Assembly (NCBI GenBank): GCA_022453515.1
Contig: JAJNNY010000060.1
Span: forward strand, 1 to 64,000
DNA: 64,000 nt
Reading direction: 5' to 3'
Source: Astrocystis sublimbata
Taxonomy: Eukaryota; Ascomycota; Sordariomycetes; Xylariales; Xylariaceae
The notes under the pieces are model-generated. The model saw nothing but the letters and a program-made list of their open reading frames with translations. It was not told where the DNA came from and ran no database searches. A program made the position numbers and the translations under genes. The first letter of the stretch is position 1, and every line of letters begins with the position of its first letter. Positions 11,894 to 23,060 of the stretch are shown piece by piece.

Positions 11894-13185
11894 CTTTCTG
11901 TAATAGACCAACAAGAAACAAGGGATGTTATGGTAGGCTATTTCAACTGGACATACATGGGGAATCTTGACACTCTTATATCTACATCCATAACACCGTG
12001 CAAGCCTCAAGCTTGATACACCAAGTCGGCAAAGCACAATAGACCACACAGTCATCTGCCGGCATCAAAAAAAGTCTTCATTGTATAGGCCCGGCCAGAG
12101 CAACACACAGCAGGATACATTTCGAGCAAGGTTTCAAGACATGAAACACAGCGGATAAGATCAGATGGATCGACGTTGTGAGTCTCTAATTTGGGCGGCA
12201 ATTAACCCATAGATGTAGGTGGCCAAGAACCTTTCATAAACAGTGATGTCTACTGTCATTATTATTGGCGCAATATATTGGGTTGTTAATATGAAGCACC
12301 AAGCATGATTGACTTCGTAAAATATTTATCCCGTCTAAGCGGCTCATCAACCAGGTCTTGGTCGGATAACTATGCATTCCCTTGAAGGTTTAAAGGGCCT
12401 AACAATAACTCTTATCATGAAAAATACAAGCAATTCTCGACTAAATGGTTTGTATGAATACATCGACTCCGTCTCTAGCGTAGCCCGATGCTGCGCATCA
12501 GACCCATGTACTTTGTGACTAACTCATCTGCCGGGTCTGTTACTAGATTCATACCTTTTAAGAGGCCGCCAAAAAGTCGGATCTAGATCTGTTGCTCCGT
12601 ACTCGATTCGACCAGCTCTAGTCAGTACATAACCGACACTACACCACTGAGCACGGAGGCATCCGTGGCTACCTAATCGGGTATATTCTAATTTGATTGG
12701 AGCGTCTAGACCATCTGAGGTGTTGCCAAGCTGCGTGTCAGTGCATCATCGGATCCGCATTGCCTAAAACGGTCATGTCGCTTTGCGCCAATGATCGCCC
12801 GTGGGGCATGAGGGGCAATATTCGCCGAAAGCTTGACCTGATTGCTGGAAATTGTCGTCCAGCGCTTACAGCACGATAGGCGATTGCGTTGTCGCGTTTG
12901 CTGTGAATGTGGGTTCAATCATTGGTTAGACTTCAGCCCTCGAAGCAGGGCACCTGTTGATCATTTCACCTTTCATCACAGCCCTGAGTGTCCGAACTGA
13001 AATTGAAGTTGAAACCTTATCAGTTATTACAAGATAGTAGTAACATTTAAATTTCGAAGTCTATCAAGACAGCAATGACACTCTGCTACCGAGCTCTTAT
13101 TATGCTTGAGTAGTTACACGGTACACTCGCTTAGTTACTATTAAGGATTGAAAGCTGGCTCCGGTGAATTGGCTAGCTTATCATC
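11894..13185. other. Divergent intergenic region, 1.3 kb
   Basis: Upstream of both the feruloyl esterase (-) and the GH43-CBM6 gene (+). I see no coding exon. One GGCTAG word, resembling an XlnR/Xyr1 site, lies about 12 nt before the GH43 ATG, too close to weigh heavily. Confidence 0.5.
11975..11981 (-). promoter_or_regulatory. TATA box of feruloyl esterase gene
   Basis: ATATAAG on the minus strand, about 82-88 nt upstream of the esterase ATG, a usual spacing for a TATA-containing fungal promoter. Confidence 0.5.
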
Positions 13186-14571
13186 ATGAGAGTCTATCAT
13201 ACCCCAAAAGGGATATCACCCATATTAGTCGCTATTGGCGAATGGCTTCTCCTCTCGTTCATTCTCGGAAATGTCGATGTGGCTCGGGCTGATAATCCCA
13301 TTGTGCAGACCCTCTACACAACGGACCCGGCACCCGTTGTGGTAGATGACCGTCTTTACGTCTTCACCGGCCACGATGAGAATGGGGCCACCAACTACGA
13401 CATGCGCGACTGGCGCATCTACTCGACTACCGACATGGCCAATTGGCAAGACCATGGCTCACCGTTAAGCCTCCGCGATATCAGCTGGGCTAACGCTAAT
13501 GCCTGGGCCGGTCAAATGGTCCCCCGCAATGGGAAGTTTTACTTTTACTTTCCCGTACGCCACAGTACTGGACCCATGGCCGTTGGCGTCGCTGTTAGTG
13601 ACAACATCCTTGGGCCATATAAAGATGCCATCGGCAAACCACTGGTCGAGAACAATGAGATCGACCCGACCGTCTGGATAGACACCGATGGACAGGCATA
13701 CGTGTACTGGGGTAACCCGAACCTGTCGTATGTGAAGCTCAATGAGGACATGATTTCCTACAGCGGCGGTGTCAACAAGGTGCAGCTCACAACGCAAGGT
13801 TTTGGCACCCGTAATGGCAACGCACAGAGGCCCACGACCTTCGAGGAAGGACCTTGGCTCTACAAGCGCGACTCACTTTACTACATGATATACGCGGCTA
13901 ACTGCTGCTCCGAGGACATTCGTTACTCAACAGGTCCAAGTGCCACCGGCCCTTGGACGTACCGTGGCGTCATAATGCCCTCTGGCGGTAAGAGCTTCAC
14001 CAATCACCCTGGAATCATCGAATACAAGAACAATACATATTTCTTCTACCACACCGGTGCTCTACCTGGCGGTAGTGGTTATCAAAGATCTGTAGCTGTT
14101 GAGCGCTTTGTGTACAACTCCGACGGTACGATTCCCACTATCTCAATGAGCACAAATGGGCCTCCACAACTGGGGACTCTAGACCCTTATATACGCCAAG
14201 AGGCAGAAACAATGGCTTGGGCCCAGGGTGTCAAGACTGAGACCTGCAATGAAGGCGGCATGGCCGTCTCATTCATCGATAATGGCGACTATATCAAAGT
14301 CAAGGGCGTGGGGTTCGGCGATGGCGCCAAATCCTTCAGTGCACGAGTGTCATCCGCCACGAGCGGGGGCAAGATCGAGCTGCGCATCGGTAGCCAGACA
14401 GGTACACTCGTTGGCACGTGCGCTGTTCCTGGTACTGATTCATGGACATCGTGGACCACAGTAACGTGCCCTGTCAGTGGTGCCTCTGGAACGCAGGACC
14501 TGTATCTCCGCTTTACGGGTGGTTCTGGCTCACTGTTCAACTTCAACTGGTGGCAGTTTAGCTCCTCCTAA
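13186..14571 (+). CDS. Secreted GH43 arabinofuranosidase/xylosidase with CBM6
   Basis: An intron-less gene of 461 aa. A hydrophobic N-terminal segment ends near residue 36 (VARA). The five-bladed GH43 domain shows the three catalytic acids in their usual contexts: D47 (TTDPAP, base), D160 (NNEIDPTVW, pKa modulator) and E221 (FEEGPW, general acid). Residues from about 335 (YIRQEAETMAW) to the end (FNFNWWQF) are a CBM6 module. This architecture matches arabinoxylan arabinofuranohydrolases and related beta-xylosidases. It would act extracellularly on arabinose or xylose substituents, complementing the neighbouring feruloyl esterase and GH27. The exact substrate cannot be settled from sequence. 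Confidence 0.9.
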   Translation: MRVYHTPKGISPILVAIGEWLLLSFILGNVDVARADNPIVQTLYTTDPAPVVVDDRLYVFTGHDENGATNYDMRDWRIYSTTDMANWQDHGSPLSLRDISWANANAWAGQMVPRNGKFYFYFPVRHSTGPMAVGVAVSDNILGPYKDAIGKPLVENNEIDPTVWIDTDGQAYVYWGNPNLSYVKLNEDMISYSGGVNKVQLTTQGFGTRNGNAQRPTTFEEGPWLYKRDSLYYMIYAANCCSEDIRYSTGPSATGPWTYRGVIMPSGGKSFTNHPGIIEYKNNTYFFYHTGALPGGSGYQRSVAVERFVYNSDGTIPTISMSTNGPPQLGTLDPYIRQEAETMAWAQGVKTETCNEGGMAVSFIDNGDYIKVKGVGFGDGAKSFSARVSSATSGGKIELRIGSQTGTLVGTCAVPGTDSWTSWTTVTCPVSGASGTQDLYLRFTGGSGSLFNFNWWQFSSS

Positions 14572-15032
14572 CATCATTAGATAATTAGAGAGTGGGAATT
14601 TTGAAAGGGTTTGAAGAGTGGAAGACTGCTGTTCTTACACAATGAATTAAACAATTAGCTAAAAATGAAGCCGTCATAGAATACGAACATCATCTCTCGT
14701 GAAGTCCATCTTAGTCTAGACTGTCAATAATGCATACCTAGGTAGGCATGGATACAGCTTGCGTTACATAGGATGCGCATGTGTAGTCGCCCCACGTGCT
14801 GCATATGGCCCTGGCAACAAGGCCTTAGGTGATTCGTGCACAATCATCATAAGACGTAATTCGACCTTCCGATCTTCAGGGTCATCCGGTACTTGTCTTA
14901 CGTCCACCAATCAGTATCACTTCAACTTGATATATCATCCTGGTCCAGCCGTCAATATCCTGGGGTAAACGACAGCAATCGAATTGCTTTCGACACCAAC
15001 TACACCCCTTTGACTTCGGAAGTTGTTTCACA
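14572..15032. other. Intergenic region before GH27
   Basis: 461 bp between two co-directional genes. It contains a palindromic TACCTAGGTA word at about 14736. No coding exon seen. Confidence 0.5.
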
Positions 15033-16492
15033 ATGCCATTTACTTGGTTACTCCTTGCTGCTCCGGCCATTGTTCTATCATCGCCAACTATACACCATCG
15101 TATTGACGATGGCATTGGCAAAACCCCTGCGTTAGGGTGGAATAGCTGGGTAAGTATACCGCTCACGACTTCCACTCATGAGTAGCACATATACCCATGG
15201 ATATAAGCTAAATTTGATGTTAGAATCAAGGAGGCTGCAATGCAGCTACAGCACAGGTGGCTCTGAATACAGCAAAGGCTTTCGTTGACCTCGGGCTCAA
15301 AGATGCCGGCTATCTCTACGTGAATATCGATGACTGTTGGTCAACACATAACCGCAACAGCTCTGGCTATCTTGTGCCTGATGGCTCCAAATTCCCAAAT
15401 GGCATCAAGGCCGTTGCGGATGAGATCCACAGAATGGGTTTGAAGTTCGGCCTCTATGGAGACGCCGGTACACTGACGTGTGGCGGTTACCCGGGCAGCC
15501 AAGGCTATGAAGAGAAAGACGCGAGCCTGCTTTCGAGCTGGGGCGTCGATTACTGGAAGTACGACAATTGCTACACTCCGTGCAACTCGGGCTCGCAGCA
15601 GACTTGCGGCAATCCGGCGGGCAATTCAAAGACGTGGTATGTCAAAATGCGAGATTATATACTCAATCAGGACCACGCCATCCTGTTCTCACTGTGCAAC
15701 TGGGGACGTGATGACGTTTGGAAATGGGGAGCCGATGTTGGTCATAGTTGGCGTATGAGCGTTGACAACTGGGGCGGTTGGGCCGATGTCGTCAGGATCG
15801 CCAGTTCCGCAGGTCCGATCGCGTCGTATGCGAAACCCGGCGCCTTCAACGACTTGGACATGATGGTTCGTGACTCGAAACCACATCTACTTGTACCAAA
15901 CCGTAAAGGCATGCTGACTTTATTGCGAACTGGATAGATCATAGGAAACGGCAAGCTCAACGACGCCGAGGAGCGGACCCATTTCGGCATTTGGGCCATC
16001 ACCAAGTCTCCTATCCTGATGGGCACGGATATGACGAGGTTATCTAGCACACGCTTAAATCTGATCAAGAACAAGGTAAGCCGAGCGAATGAACCTTTCA
16101 AGAATCTTACAGAGGAACATTGTTCCCCATTCCTTCTAAATATAATATATATGAACTAATGAGATACTATCGTTTGCTAGGGTCTGCTTGCTGTAAACCA
16201 GGACTCTCTTGGCAAAGCCGCCACTACCTTTGTGCCCAAAGGGAAACCCGGACCATCATCTGGGCAGCTTTACCGCTACTGGGCAGGTCCCTTATCAGAC
16301 GGTGTCGTTATTGGCCTTGTAGCGCCAGACGGAGCCGAGACTATCACAGTCAACTTTTCAGATGTACCAGGACTTGGTAGTGGAACGTACAAGTGGACTG
16401 AGCTGTTTGGTGGAAATACGGGCAGTGGAACAAGTGTAAGCGCGAAGCTCGGATCACACGACATGGCTGCGTACAAGGTTGTCAAGTCGTGA
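15033..16492 (+). CDS. Secreted GH27 alpha-galactosidase
   Basis: Four exons, 15033-15149, 15224-15865, 15938-16075 and 16181-16492, all joining in phase 0, give 402 aa. The signal peptide is short (MPFTWLLLAAPAIVLSS). TPALGWNSWNQGGCN at the mature start is the hallmark of GH27. The nucleophile Asp lies in YWKYDNC (about D153) and the acid/base Asp in NDLDMM (about D251). The C-terminal antiparallel beta domain is complete (SHDMAAYKVV). The enzyme releases alpha-1,6-linked galactose from galactomannan or oligosaccharides. Some GH27 members are beta-L-arabinopyranosidases, which I cannot exclude. It sits beside GH43 and CE1 genes with compatible substrates. Confidence 0.92.
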
Positions 16493-17424
16493 GGTGCCGC
16501 TTGTCGCCCTTGAGATGCACATCTACGTCGTATGAATATGTCTACTACACTCTCACACCCAACACACAAAGCGCATTATCCATCTATAGTACAACTAACT
16601 AGTTGATAAAAATCTTGTTATTTATTTATTTTGCAAACGTACAAAATAAAACAACCAATTGCCCAGTCTTGTTTGGCTGCGCTTATGTTCGGGCTTGATA
16701 TGATCATAACTGATCATGATTCGCTATTGGAAGGAAAAACAATCATCCGTGCAGAAATGCTAAAGAAACCATTGAATCAGATCATCCGTCAATCAACAGT
16801 CAGTTCGAAATTCACACCTAGCTGCATGTATTTGTGTTGGGCAAAGCCGACTGCACTTATAGACATACTACCGCGCCTATCATGGGTTTTTCCCTTGCTC
16901 GTACCCCGCCTGCCAATTGAACATGCGCCTCCACTCAGAGGCAGCACCCCTTTGCGGTATAGCGCACCCATCACAGACCCTCATCATCGTCAATCTGTCA
17001 CACCCGGGTAATCTCATATGGAAAGCGATGCAATTGGCCATGAACAACAATATTTCGCGAAACAATTATCAATGCCAACGGAGCGTCCCAAGAATGCCAA
17101 TTCAGGGAACTTTTGCGAATTGCCAACATTCGACTGTGAAGTTGCTGTGGCTGGCAATGTCCGCCATATGACGTCAAGGAGGTCCGCTCAATCATAACCG
17201 ACCGTCGATGCAGAACTGCAATTGATCAATCGGGAATAATCTTTAAGACATATTGATGGATCTCTTATAACATGACATAAGGCCTCTCGGTTGATCTAGA
17301 GGCTGCCTTATATAAGATGTCGATGTCGTCTTCTTCTTGAACGTTTACCCCTAATTACTCAGACCCGGGGACAATTGCGCAACAGCACAGACCGGTTCAA
17401 GATTAGCCAGTCTCATATAGTACC
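16493..17424. other. Intergenic region, 0.9 kb
   Basis: No coding exon seen. The right end is the promoter of the alpha/beta hydrolase gene. Confidence 0.5.
17309..17316 (+). promoter_or_regulatory. TATA box of secreted hydrolase gene
   Basis: TATATAAG, 109 nt upstream of the ATG at 17425. Confidence 0.6.
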
Positions 17425-18361
17425 ATGGAGCTGAAATCGCTTGTGATTGTTGCCATCGCAGCAGTCGCATCTGCAACACCAGTGGACAAGAGACAGCAAG
17501 GTGGTGGCGATGGACCGTATGGGCCAGGAGTGAGTCTTCAACACCGTCACTACTAACTAACGCATCACGGAACTATGCACGAATTAATGAAATGCAGAAA
17601 TACTCTACCGAGTCTAGCTTAGGCTCGCACACTATTTATATGCCCTCGAACGCCGGGGACACCAAACTGCCCGTCTTGGTCTGGGGAAATGGCGGATGTG
17701 GATCCGACGGTACATCCAACAGCGCGCTCCTCCAACAGATCGCCTCATACGGATACCTGGCTATCTCGTCCGGAGGTCCGGGTCAACAGGGCAGCACGAC
17801 GGCCAAGATGATGACCGAATCGATTGACTGGGCTGTCGCCAACGCGGGTAAGGGTCAGTATGCCAATGTTGACGCGACCAAGATCGCGGCGGCTGGATTC
17901 AGTTGCGGCGGTGTGGAGGCCTACGCCCAGATCTGGGATCCACGTGTCGCCACTATCGGTATCTTTAGTTCGGGTCTTCTCACAAACCAGACGGCCGCCT
18001 CGCACTTTGAGAAGCCCATCTTGTACTGTATGGGTGGGACTGGCGACATTGCCTATGAAAATGTGAGTTTCTCTGTTCCCACCTGATCGATCTCGACTTG
18101 CTCAACTCGAACGCACAGGGCGAGCGGGACTTCGACAATCTCCCAGAGAACACGCCTGCTTGGAAGGGCAACCTCGACGTCGGCCACGGTGGCACATTGT
18201 TCGATGCCAACGGTGGCTTGTTCGGTAAGGCCGGTCTGAACTGGCTTGAATGGATATTCCGGAATGATGAGGAGGCCAAAGCCTATTTCCAGGGCGGTTA
18301 CTCAGCTGATGGCTGGAAGGTTGAGACACACGCGCTTGACAAGCTAGAGCCCCTAGATTAG
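17425..18361 (+). CDS. Secreted alpha/beta hydrolase
   Basis: Three exons, 17425-17529, 17598-18062 and 18119-18361, give 270 aa. The signal peptide (MELKSLVIVAIAAVASA) is followed by a KR dibasic site (VDKRQQ), suggesting Kex2 trimming. The hydrolase domain has an oxyanion-type stretch (WGNGGCGSDGTS), a nucleophile elbow GFSCGG (about S137) and a probable catalytic His in VGHGG (about H213). It resembles a secreted fungal group related to chlorophyllase/PETase-like hydrolases without characterised members that I can name. The substrate is unknown. Its position at the end of the CAZyme run suggests an extracellular esterase. Confidence 0.8.
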
Positions 18362-19186
18362 CCAGTTTGCCAAGCCATCAACTAGCGCACACATAATGCT
18401 TGGCAAGGGGCTCGGAGAATTTTCAATTTCGCAGATGATCATGAGACTGTGTATGTTATACAATTCTACAGACTTCTTGTAATCGTGAGTGACTGCGCGC
18501 ATTATGAACTCTGATCCGCGCAGTGGTATCACTGCCCCTCCAATGGAAAACAGTAGAGATCTTCATGGGTACACTAACCTTGGCGGACGGTCGGCGGCCG
18601 CCAACTTCAAATTCAAGTCTTCTACATACCTAGTACGAGCCCTATGCGATGCATCTCACGCAATACAATTGTGTTTCCATAGCTGCGATAGCATGTCTGG
18701 AATAGTAAGACATTGACTCCTTACTGCATGGTACTCTAGCCTCTGTTAAGGTCATGATACTGGAGGTGGGATGACGAACGGACGATGTCACAATCAACTA
18801 CACTAAAGCTCGGCTGTCTATCACATAGTTTGAATCCAGGACCTACCGACAACAAGATCGTTCCCAGGTTAAGGCTCTTAATTATGTTCCTCAGTATTTC
18901 ATTTGGATTCATTTGCGATCTAGTGATCGTTAACGAACAAAAAATCAGTCTTACTCGTGTATGAAGGATCCCAATGATTGACCGGTTTTTTGGTGAGACT
19001 ATGACCCTGGCTTTGCACACCCGTCTCAGGTGTCGTATAATTACAACAATAGCACACCAACTCAGCACGTACGACCATAGCCTCTAGAGAACTCGGCATC
19101 CCGTCCGCTCTGCCCTAGATAAACTGGAGAGCGCCAGATTAGTAGTTGGGTCGGTGACGACCAGCGAATCCCTGGTGTTGTACGTT
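18362..19186. other. Gene-free stretch between two 3' ends
   Basis: 825 bp between convergent genes. Only short ORFs with no motif or splice support. Confidence 0.5.
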
Positions 19187-20065
19187 TTATTTTTCTTTCC
19201 TGGTAGAAAGAAACGAGTTGAGGTCACAGCCTCCGAAAGCCCACCATCTTCTTTTCGGTGTTCTGCCCGCCTTGCTTCTTTCCCCTCGTTCATTTCTCTT
19301 GATCAAGTCCTGCACCAATCTCATCACTCCCTTATCCCCTTGTTTCTCAGCTTCCTCAATACACTCAGCAACATCGACATTTGCGCTGACACGTCCGCTC
19401 AGGAACAACGCCCCGATGACATCCACACGACCTTGACGGATAGCTGGCATGATATGTCTGCTATCAACATATTCGGACCTGGAAAGTATCTTTTTCACAA
19501 TCTCCACGGGTTGCTTTCCGACAATGGCCGCAAAAAGGGCCCCGCCGCCAGGTCCCCAGCCGTCATCCACATCGGCGTCATTGTCCAAGAGAACATGCAA
19601 TATCGGCACAGCCTGCGAAGGAGGAAGTGTGCAAGCTTCCGTCAGAAAGGTGCGGAAGCCGCCATCGAAGCAGTAGCTAGAAAAGGTTCGGTCGTGGTTG
19701 CAGAGGGCTTGGAGAACTTCGGTGTCAGGATTCTCAAGCACGGCACGGACAATACCATCACATTGGTCGAGCGAAATTGAAGGGTAGGTGTCAAGGAGGA
19801 GATGGACAACCCGAGCTTGCCGACTTGTTACGGCCTGTTCAAGAAGTTTGTCCTTGGGCGCCACAGTAATGCTAGTCGTATCTCCTGATTCTGTTTCCGT
19901 GTCTGCGCTGGTGATGCCCCCCAGATTGGTCAGCTTGTTTCTCCCTCTAACTTCATCTTGGGCGAAGAAGTGACGACATGCTTCAATGTCCCCCGAGGCA
20001 CAAGCATTTAGTATTGCTTTCTCTCCTTCGCCTGCAGCAGCTGGAACGCTGCTCTGGTTGGTCAT
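19187..20065 (-). CDS. Ankyrin-repeat-like protein
   Basis: A single exon of 292 aa. The reading frame stays open upstream to about 20185, but the only in-frame ATG is at 20065 (MTNQSS). Degenerate ankyrin helices repeat through the protein: ILNACASGDIEACRHFF, LLEQAVTSRQARVVHLLLD, LLDNDADVDDGWG, IMPAIRQGRVDVIGALFL. The C-terminus is basic (KAGRTPKRRWW). There is no signal peptide or membrane segment. It is likely a cytosolic protein-binding module of unknown partner, diverging from the large secreted protein gene to its right. Confidence 0.7.
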   Translation of the reverse strand: MTNQSSVPAAAGEGEKAILNACASGDIEACRHFFAQDEVRGRNKLTNLGGITSADTETESGDTTSITVAPKDKLLEQAVTSRQARVVHLLLDTYPSISLDQCDGIVRAVLENPDTEVLQALCNHDRTFSSYCFDGGFRTFLTEACTLPPSQAVPILHVLLDNDADVDDGWGPGGGALFAAIVGKQPVEIVKKILSRSEYVDSRHIMPAIRQGRVDVIGALFLSGRVSANVDVAECIEEAEKQGDKGVMRLVQDLIKRNERGERSKAGRTPKRRWWAFGGCDLNSFLSTRKEK

Positions 20066-20629
20066 AGTGCGAGTTGTCGCTGTAAATCTGCGGTCGAAGT
20101 TCTTGTACGCGGTTTCAGTTGCTTCTGATGCGCCTGTCGAAGAGAAGATAGAGATTCCTTCTGGGCTGGCTGTATGGTATAACAAGAGATCAGAAGACTA
20201 ACCACTAATGAACTGTTATAAGAACCGCAGTGTGGCCCATAAATCAATCCAAGGGCAACGTCATCATGGGTGCTGTAGTTGGAGATAGGGGGATGCGACT
20301 GCTTCTCGTTTAAGTGAGCATCAACTGTGGGGCAGCCAACAATAATCCTTCGACCAATCAATGACGGGCCAACTGAGCCCGAACGTCATTGGATCTAATC
20401 CTTAAGCCACTTCATTAGGCAGTGGGTGTTAGAAATATGCAGAACGTTTGTGTGTTAAGATATAAATACGAGAAGGATTTCGCACAACATCGCGGGTTTT
20501 CAAGCTTTGCCGCAAAATCCTAAACCAACAACACAATAGGAGCACTATTTGGTGGTTTCAATATCTATAAATAGTTTTCTGTTAGAAGGTGATAATGCTC
20601 TATGACGTTGGAAACATTTCAATAGTTAG
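20066..20629. other. Divergent intergenic region
   Basis: 564 bp, AT-rich toward the right. It holds the upstream regions of the ankyrin gene and the large secreted protein. No coding exon seen. Confidence 0.5.
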
Positions 20630-22838
20630 ATGTTGACTTTGGTTTCTAAAATAAGAAGACCAGTTGATCATGATATAATAGATATAAATTCAGAGATTTG
20701 AACATATGTATCGACCACCTACTTAGTGTGCTTTACATTCGTCGCATTCATCCTACTTTTACTTGACGATAACTATTCTAGAGCGTCCTTCTTGCAATAA
20801 TTCTTTTCAAATATTTGATTTCGATCTTCATTGGATCATTTATCCCCGGGGTTCTAGCTGGGGGTTGCCTTTCGGCTCTCAGAGACCCTGATGCCGACCC
20901 AGCAATTCCCAATAGCGACAAATGGGATGAATGCAGAAATCCAGTACCTCCCGGTGGATGGGCATGTACCAAAAAGAACCTCGCTTTTCCGAATGTTGAT
21001 TGTATCATTGCGGACCTCAAAGCATGTGGGAACATCGGGACTGGTCCAACTGTTTTTTACTCCATGGGAGCAAGAACCTTCCAAGCTCGACAGGGCCTTC
21101 GCGATCAGTTGGACCCTAAGGGTGTCATGTTCAATGATGCTTTAGGTTTCCAATGGTGGGAGAACCTGAATAAAAAGCGACGAGATTTCAACCTCGTTGG
21201 ACAGCCGGAACGTCAAGGATACCTGCGCAATCTCTTTGCCATTGCGATGGCACAAGTCTCTTCTGGCGAAGTCTTTCTTGCTACAGCAAGCCGCATAAGC
21301 AAAGCCGATCCACCTGGCGAACCGGGAATCTTCCAAAATCCTAAGGAGCTTCCAAACATTTGGAGAGAGTTCGAACTACCGACTTTGCAGAGAAACCCTG
21401 CTATTACTGCCATCACTCACGTTGACATCGAAAACAATTATCAAAAGACTACGGATTGGAGGCGAGGAGACTCGAACATCTTTCCGTTACCAAATATAGA
21501 CACCAACAACCCACCATCGCTCGTCAGGAGGCAAAATGATACTTCTGGTGATTCTTGTCCTTTTCCGCCCTTTCCATCTGAGTCCCCGACACCAACTATA
21601 TCTACGAAATCAAGCGGTATAACCCCAGCGCCATCGCTATCATGTGAACTGCACCACCAAGACCCCGACCAAGGCATAACTGAAGCCTTTTGCTTGTGTA
21701 ATGAATCTATCACACTCACCCCTTTGCCCGCAACAAGTGAATATTCGGAAAGCTGTGCCTATACCACCGTTCCAGTCAGTACAGCTTTCGCGACCATTAC
21801 GACACAAACAGAGATTTGGACTACCAGTTGTCAAGCCTGTAGGATTGTTGGGGGTATTGAAGATCCAGACGCATGCTCAATGGTAGCGGGTTGTACCCCG
21901 ACAGCAACTCCAACGCCCACTATTGCCGCATGGGTAGGCAATCTGTCAACCATCAACATTGGGAACGCCGAGGATGGGAATGGTGGGAAAAACTTAGCTA
22001 TTGAGATGTTCACAAAGCTCAAAATGATGTGTGATGGCGAGTCCGGCTGCAGGTCGGATCACGCCGAGATGGATAACGTGGAGACTGTTATATCTAGTGA
22101 TGAGGAGCCCCTTAAGCCAGCAATGTACCTGCAGGATGCCCAATTGTGAGTCCAATTCTCCCCTTGACACTATATATCCCTTAGGGATACTCGGTACTGA
22201 CTCACCCTTCCGCAGTTCCAGTCAAGATGTCTTGGAAAAGATGCTTGCTGTGGGAATCGCTTCTTGGATCTCAGCTCTTAACAACGAAGACTTGATGTTA
22301 TGCAAAGATGTTGAGTATGAAGCAGACGCTGATGAGACGGGCTCAGGCTGCGGCCAAGGTCCTATTCAGTCCAACCGTCTTCGTAGAACCGTGCGTCGAG
22401 ACACTGGTGAGTTACTATAGGAAAGGGGAGGGTTAAAGGAGGAGCGCAAGATATCTGATCGCTGCTTCGATCTCTGCGATCCCCCACTTCTTTGCCACTA
22501 TCAAGCACGAATCTGCAATTCACCTAACGAGATAAGTAAGTCAAAAAACATCATTGGCTTGAAGCTGATTTCTTCTGAGGCTTGTTAATTGACTTATAAC
22601 TGCAGCTGTGGTAATGGCTGGAGACGGTGACCCCTACGCAAATCGGCTTAATATTGGTGTTGTACTTGACGAGGTGGAAGACGGTTTTCCTTGTAAAGAG
22701 GTTGCAGAAGCAATCACAGCTGGTTTGGTATTATTGGCTCCAGAACTAATAGGAGAGGAAGCGTTTGAGGAGATGGAGCTCGAAGCACTCTGTGGCGTTT
22801 TGGATGACCCCGCGTCTATCACAGATGCCTTTAAGTAA
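20630..22838 (+). CDS. Large secreted Cys-containing protein of unknown function
   Basis: I do not recognise the family. The main exon, 20782-22145, opens after an acceptor at 20781 without an ATG. A 12-nt first exon at 20630-20641 (MLTL) would join in phase and complete a signal peptide (MLTLSVLLAIILF...). Downstream exons are 22216-22390, about 22439-22535 and 22606-22838. The model totals 626 aa. The N-terminal half (about 30-240) looks like a compact domain with conserved-looking motifs RDQLDPKGVMFNDAL and ELPTLQRNPAITAITHVDI. The middle is Ser/Thr/Pro-rich, and the rest carries scattered cysteines, including a Cys-rich exon (CFDLCDPPLLCHY). The first exon and the 22391-22438 intron (weak GTGCGT donor) are the uncertain parts. 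Confidence 0.55.
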
Positions 22839-23060
22839 TTCAGCATTTATATCTGACATCTTTGATTAACTACTACGCGTCCAGTTAGTGGGAAATCTAT
22901 CCGGGTCTTGGTCCCTGAAGATAAAAAGTATCTATTCTGAGAATGACGTTAGATAGAATTTCAACAATTCATACTTCGCTCGATCATTGACTTGTGACTA
23001 GTATTAAATCACCCATGTACCCAAGACGCCATTGAATTGGCGCTTAGAGCGTCAATTCAC

